A DNA stretch of 9,507 bases. Origin: Opitutia bacterium (GTDB lineage Bacteria; Verrucomicrobiota; Verrucomicrobiia; Opitutales; Coraliomargaritaceae). How positions within the stretch are numbered: the first letter of the stretch is position 1; the number at the start of each line of letters is the position of its first letter. The stretch covers positions 1-9,507 of the forward strand of contig DOCS01000005.1 in NCBI GenBank assembly GCA_003503355.1, written 5' to 3'. Made by a program: the position numbers and the translations under genes. A model generated the notes under the pieces. That model was not told the origin of the DNA and did not search any database. It saw nothing but the letters and a program-made list of their open reading frames with translations. Below are positions 6,636 through 9,507 of the stretch, in pieces.

Positions 6636-7685
6636 ATGAGCAAAGTATTGCAGTCATTGTTTGTGCTGGGCAGCACACACCACGAGGCCCCACTGGAGGT
6701 GCGTGAGCGGATGGCACTGTCAGCAGACAAAGCCGCCAGCCTGCAACAGGAACTGCACGCGCTCGACCAAATCCGCGAGTGCTTGGTTGTCAACACCTGC
6801 AATCGAGTGGAAATATACGGCCTCGCCACCGGCCCTCAAGTCGAGGACACCATCCGCAACCACCTGTGCGCCTGCAATGGCGTGAGCCGCGAACTGCTCG
6901 ACACCCACTCCTCCTGGCACACCAACCTCAACGTCCTGCAACACGCCTTCGAGGTCTCCACCGGGCTCGACTCGCAAATGGTGGGCGAAACGGACATACT
7001 CGGCCAAATGAAGGACGCCTATGCCAAGGCGCGCAAAGCGAAATGCACCGGCAGCGTGCTCAACCGACTGTTCGAAAAAAGCTTTCAGGCCGCAAAGTCC
7101 GCTCGCACTCAAACCGCGATCACCCGCGGACAAGTCAGCATCGGCAACGTCGCCGTCGATTTGGCCAACCGTATTTTCGGTCACCTGCGCGATAGCCGTG
7201 TGCTGCTGCTGGGCAGTGGCGATGTGGCCGAAAAGACCGCACAATCACTCAATAGCCGCGGCGTGGCCGACATTACCGTCACCAGCCGCACCTTTGAAAA
7301 TGCCCATACCCTCGCGCACAGCCTGGGCGGCGCGGCGATAGAATTTGACGACTTTGCCGCCCAGCTGAAGCGCTTCGATATCGTCATCAGCTCCACCGCA
7401 GCGCCGGCCGCCATTCTGGACCGCAGCATGATAGCCGCCGCGCTGAAGCAACGCCCCGAGCGTCCGTTTTTCTTGATCGACGTCGCCCTTCCGCGCGATA
7501 TCGACCCCACGGTCGACAAGCTCGAGAATGTCTACCTCTACAACCTCGACGACCTGTCGACCATAGCCAACGAAAACCTCGAACTACGCAAAGCCGAAAT
7601 CGAGCGCGCCCGCACCATCCTGAAGGGCTACGCCTGGACGCTGTGGCTGCAACTCAGACGGCGTACCCTGCTGGCAAGGAAGTGA
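6636..7685 (+). CDS. hemA: Glutamyl-tRNA reductase, C-terminally short
   Basis: Reduces glutamyl-tRNA(Glu) to glutamate-1-semialdehyde with NADPH, the first step of C5-pathway tetrapyrrole synthesis. The catalytic domain has [14 protein letters not shown] (11-24) and [10 protein letters not shown] (53-62) with nucleophile Cys55. [19 protein letters not shown] (108-126) is a family signature. The NADPH domain carries [10 protein letters not shown] (191-200) and [10 protein letters not shown] (282-291). The product stops at 349 residues, only about 40 after YNLDDL (302-307), so most of the roughly 100-residue C-terminal dimerisation domain of the usual enzyme (about 420 residues) is missing. 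No continuation is found in any frame downstream, so it looks naturally short and not frameshifted. Chlamydial HemA is similarly short. The ATG at 6636 has a plausible GGAA ribosome site. Confidence 0.95.
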   Translation: MSKVLQSLFVLGSTHHEAPLEVRERMALSADKAASLQQELHALDQIRECLVVNTCNRVEIYGLATGPQVEDTIRNHLCACNGVSRELLDTHSSWHTNLNVLQHAFEVSTGLDSQMVGETDILGQMKDAYAKARKAKCTGSVLNRLFEKSFQAAKSARTQTAITRGQVSIGNVAVDLANRIFGHLRDSRVLLLGSGDVAEKTAQSLNSRGVADITVTSRTFENAHTLAHSLGGAAIEFDDFAAQLKRFDIVISSTAAPAAILDRSMIAAALKQRPERPFFLIDVALPRDIDPTVDKLENVYLYNLDDLSTIANENLELRKAEIERARTILKGYAWTLWLQLRRRTLLARK

Positions 7686-7692
7686 CGTAACG

Positions 7693-7719
7693 TAAATCGA
7701 GCTTGCTAAAACTTGGTAG
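7693..7719 (+). repeat. Possible decayed REP copy downstream of hemA
   Basis: GTAAA followed by TCGAGCTTGCT (7697-7707) matches the 5' arm, loop and start of the 3' arm of the GTAG/GCAG-type hairpin at 2016-2043 for 11 bases. The 3' arm then degenerates to AAAAC. It could be a remnant or coincidence. Confidence 0.3.
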
Positions 7720-7752
7720 CACAGCGGCGACAGCGATTCAAAGATGAACCAT

Positions 7753-7787
7753 AAAAAAACGGCTGCCCCGATTCGGAGGCAACCGTT
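7753..7787 (-). terminator. Intrinsic terminator of the SWIB gene
   Basis: On the minus strand AACGG-T-TGCC and GGCA-G-CCGTT form a stem of about nine pairs with one mismatch and a loop of about ten bases, followed directly by a run of seven T residues (plus-strand A-run at 7753-7759). It lies 34 bp beyond the SWIB stop codon. Read on the plus strand the hairpin is not followed by T residues, so it would not be a good terminator for hemA. Confidence 0.82.
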
Positions 7788-7820
7788 GTAAAGTGCTAAG
7801 GTCCCTTTTAGGGAGTCAAC

Positions 7821-8150
7821 TTACTCGACGTTGGCGCCGACCACAGCAGCCATTTGCATCATGTTGATGGTTTGGCCTTCCTCGATGTTTGTCAGGTCGG
7901 TCAATTTGCCGGATTTGCTGGTGGAGTTCGTGTTACGGAAAACTGGAAGCAACTTGCTGTCCGCGACGATGTACTTACCAGCGTTCTCAGCTTGGCCGTT
8001 TTCGGTCTTGGTCTGCAGCTTGTTGGCCTTGATGTAGTCCCACAGCTTCTTGGTAATTTCTGTCCTTGGAAGCTCTGAAGCTCCAAGAAATGCTGCTAGA
8101 TCAGCTTTTAATTTGACGGGTTTGTTCAGTCCTTTGGGTTCTTCGCTCAC
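7821..8150 (-). CDS. Stand-alone SWIB/MDM2-domain protein
   Basis: A small protein (109 residues) that is almost entirely one SWIB domain. KPVKLKADLAAFLGASELPRTEITKKLWDYIKANKLQ (10-46) matches the first half of the SWIB fold, and ADSKLLPVF (63-71) the second conserved segment. SWIB domains are best known from eukaryotic SWI/SNF chromatin complexes and MDM2. In bacteria they occur in Chlamydiae and other PVC members, where a role with DNA or chromatin-like structures is suspected but not established. A Thr/Asn/Gly/Lys-rich stretch (44-60) separates the halves and the last 25 residues are less typical. The start is a GTG at 8150 with a weak AAAGAGA ribosome site. The gene is the last of a probable Nif3-like / aroQ / SWIB run and has its own intrinsic terminator. 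Confidence 0.88.
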   Translation of the reverse strand: MSEEPKGLNKPVKLKADLAAFLGASELPRTEITKKLWDYIKANKLQTKTENGQAENAGKYIVADSKLLPVFRNTNSTSKSGKLTDLTNIEEGQTINMMQMAAVVGANVE

Positions 8151-8209
8151 TGTATTCTCTTTCGTTTTATTGGGTTAGGAAGGCAGGTGCCTAAAAGTGT
8201 GTTATTTGC

Positions 8210-8644
8210 TTAATCCAGTGCCGCCAGATGGCGCAGGGCCGCGACGTAGCCGTCGAAGCCGAGCCCGGAAATGACGCCAATGCAGGCGTCCGCGGTCATG
8301 GAGTGCTGGCGGATCGCCTCGCGCTTGTAGATATTACTGATGTGTACCTCAATGACAGGCAGGTCGCTGCCAGCCAAGGCGTCGCGCAGGGCGAGGCTGG
8401 TGTGCGTTAATGCGCCGGGGTTGATGATCAGGCCGAACACCTCAGCGTCGCTGTATTCGCCAATTTCATCGATGATGAAGCCTTCATGGTTCGACTGGTA
8501 AAAAATCACGTCCACCCCGAGTGCGGCTGCCTCGTCGGTGAGGAGGTTTTCTAAGTCGGTCAGCGTTTGGTCACCGTAGATGCTTGGTTCGCGCTTGCCG
8601 AGCCGGTCCAAGTTGGGGCCGTTGATGATGACGATGCGTTTCAT
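8210..8644 (-). CDS. aroQ: 3-dehydroquinate dehydratase, type II
   Basis: Dehydrates 3-dehydroquinate to 3-dehydroshikimate, the third step of the shikimate pathway, as a dodecameric cytoplasmic enzyme. At 144 residues it is the normal size for the type II family. INGPNLDRLGKREPSIYG (7-24) holds Arg18 and the catalytic Tyr23 on the flexible lid. QSNHEG (50-55), INPGALTHTSLALRDAL (74-90, with Asn75) and EVHISN (99-104, with catalytic His101) complete the active site. The ATG at 8644 is certain from the N-terminal strand MKRIVIINGPN. There is no Shine-Dalgarno sequence. It follows the Nif3-like gene by 63 nt and precedes the SWIB gene by 59 nt, all on the minus strand. A small hairpin AGGCA/TGCCT (8181-8192) sits in the gap after its stop, without a T-run. 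Confidence 0.97.
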   Translation of the reverse strand: MKRIVIINGPNLDRLGKREPSIYGDQTLTDLENLLTDEAAALGVDVIFYQSNHEGFIIDEIGEYSDAEVFGLIINPGALTHTSLALRDALAGSDLPVIEVHISNIYKREAIRQHSMTADACIGVISGLGFDGYVAALRHLAALD

Positions 8645-8707
8645 GATAAAAGGGCGATTAGCGAGAGGTACATGCCGATCTATGCATGAAAAATCAGGAA
8701 TTACGAA

Positions 8708-9466
8708 TTATAAAAGGCAGGGAGTCTCGATGAAGGTCCAATCGAGCCCGAATTTTGCGGCAGCTTCCCTGGCGAGTGCTTGGACGCCGAACACCTCGGT
8801 GGCGTAGTGACCGCAGGGGTAGAGGTTGAGCCCGAGCTCCTGCGCCATGTTAAAGTGATGCTGGCGCAGTTCGCCGGTAATCAGGGTGTCGATCTCGTTA
8901 GCCTTCAGTTGCTCGACCGCGCTCTGGCCGCTGCCGGTGAGAATCGCGATGCGCTTGGGTTGGCTGCTGCCGTATTCGATCGCTTGGTACGTGTCAGGGA
9001 ACAATGCCTGCAGCTTGGTGGCCAGTTCGGCGCGTCCACCGCGCGGGCCCTCGGTGATGGTGGCGATGTCATTCCCCTCATACGGGACGAAGCCACCAAT
9101 CCTAGTCAGCCCGAGTGCTTGGGCCAATAGCGCGTTATTGCCGATTTCTGGGTGGCAGTCGAGCGGCAGGTGCGCGCCGTACAACGCCAGGTTGCCGTCG
9201 AGCGCGGTTTTGACCTTCTTGTAGCTGCTGCCGGTCAGTGGGATCGGCGCGGTCCAGTACAACCCGTGATGGCAGATGAGGAAATCGACGCCAGCCGCGA
9301 TGGCTTGCTCAAAGGGGACCTGCCCGGCATCGACGGCGGCTCCAATCTTGGAGACGTGGCCGTTGTTCTCGATTTGGAGCCCGTTGTAGGAACCAGGGAA
9401 GTCTTTGACTTCGGCGCGACAGGTGCGGGCATCACAAAAGGCGATAATATCGGATAACTTGGGCAT
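8708..9466 (-). CDS. Nif3-like dinuclear metal centre protein
   Basis: A member of the Nif3/YbgI/DUF34 family, a widespread toroidal hexamer with a two-metal site. Its biochemical role is unsettled, and GTP cyclohydrolase I type 2 is a common but weakly supported database name. The 252-residue product is the short form without the PII-like insertion. Metal-binding motifs are all present: ICHHGLYW (64-71, with His66 and His67), HLPLDCHPEIGNN (99-111, with Asp103), and GHYATEVFGV (219-228, with His220 and Glu224). GELRQHH (198-204) is also conserved. The start at 9466 (MPKLSDIIAF) is preceded by no Shine-Dalgarno sequence. Three TTTCCAC repeats lie about 20 nt upstream. It is the probable first gene of a run with aroQ and the SWIB gene. 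Confidence 0.93.
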   Translation of the reverse strand: MPKLSDIIAFCDARTCRAEVKDFPGSYNGLQIENNGHVSKIGAAVDAGQVPFEQAIAAGVDFLICHHGLYWTAPIPLTGSSYKKVKTALDGNLALYGAHLPLDCHPEIGNNALLAQALGLTRIGGFVPYEGNDIATITEGPRGGRAELATKLQALFPDTYQAIEYGSSQPKRIAILTGSGQSAVEQLKANEIDTLITGELRQHHFNMAQELGLNLYPCGHYATEVFGVQALAREAAAKFGLDWTFIETPCLL

Positions 9467-9486
9467 GACAGTACGCTAGCGCCAAA

Positions 9487-9507
9487 GTGGAAAGTGGAAA
9501 GTGGAAA
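9487..9507. repeat. 7-bp tandem repeat (GTGGAAA)3 running off the window
   Basis: Three perfect copies of GTGGAAA end exactly at the window edge, so the array may be longer. It lies 20 bp upstream of the Nif3-like start, in what would be its promoter or leader. Confidence 0.85.

Noticed and set aside
7802..7814. Small hairpin TCCC/GGGA just past the SWIB stop codon
   Set aside because: The stem is only four base pairs and the stronger hairpin with a T-run at 7753-7787 explains termination.
8175..8196. Hairpin AGGCA/TGCCT between aroQ and the SWIB gene as a terminator
   Set aside because: No T-run follows it on the minus strand, so termination there is not supported.

Overview
The window looks like a chromosomal segment of a verrucomicrobium of the Opitutae/Puniceicoccales type (relatives of Coraliomargarita or Lentimonas). 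This is inferred from the gene mix and not from a marker gene: a stand-alone SWIB-domain protein, a XylR-type regulator (LacI-like sensor fused to an AraC helix-turn-helix), a hemH / CcsA-like / hemA cluster with a short Chlamydia-sized HemA, and weak or absent Shine-Dalgarno sequences before most genes. GC content is moderately high.

Layout. (1) 24-629, minus: a REP-associated tyrosine transposase (RAYT, IS200-like HUH enzyme). (2) 681-1014: four tandem units of about 91 bp, each a head-to-head pair of hairpins. Every hairpin carries GGAG at its 5' foot when read in its own direction. This is the REP/BIME architecture that RAYTs act on. (3) 1047-3075, minus: gmd then fcl, the two steps from GDP-mannose to GDP-L-fucose, with a single REP-like hairpin of a second type between them. 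(4) 3154-4302, plus: a XylR-type regulator divergent from gmd. The 78-bp gap holds a TATACT -10 box almost touching the gmd start and two 13-bp direct repeats 20 bp apart, suited to an AraC-family operator. (5) 4303-4612: non-coding, containing a head-to-head pair of the second REP type (GTAG feet). (6) 4613-7685, plus: hemH with a Cys-rich insertion, an eight-helix CcsA/HemX-like protein, and a C-terminally short hemA, forming a likely tetrapyrrole operon. (7) 7686-9466: three convergent minus-strand genes, in transcription order a Nif3-like protein, aroQ and a SWIB protein, ending at a clear intrinsic terminator at 7753-7787. (8) 9487-9507: three 7-bp repeats upstream of the Nif3 gene, running off the window.

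The strongest signal beyond ordinary genes is the RAYT next to a four-unit BIME array, together with a separate, structurally analogous GTAG-type REP family spread through nearby intergenic gaps. In both families the stems differ between copies by paired changes that keep base pairing. The second is the Cys-rich loop of HemH, which resembles the internal-cluster type of [2Fe-2S] ferrochelatase.
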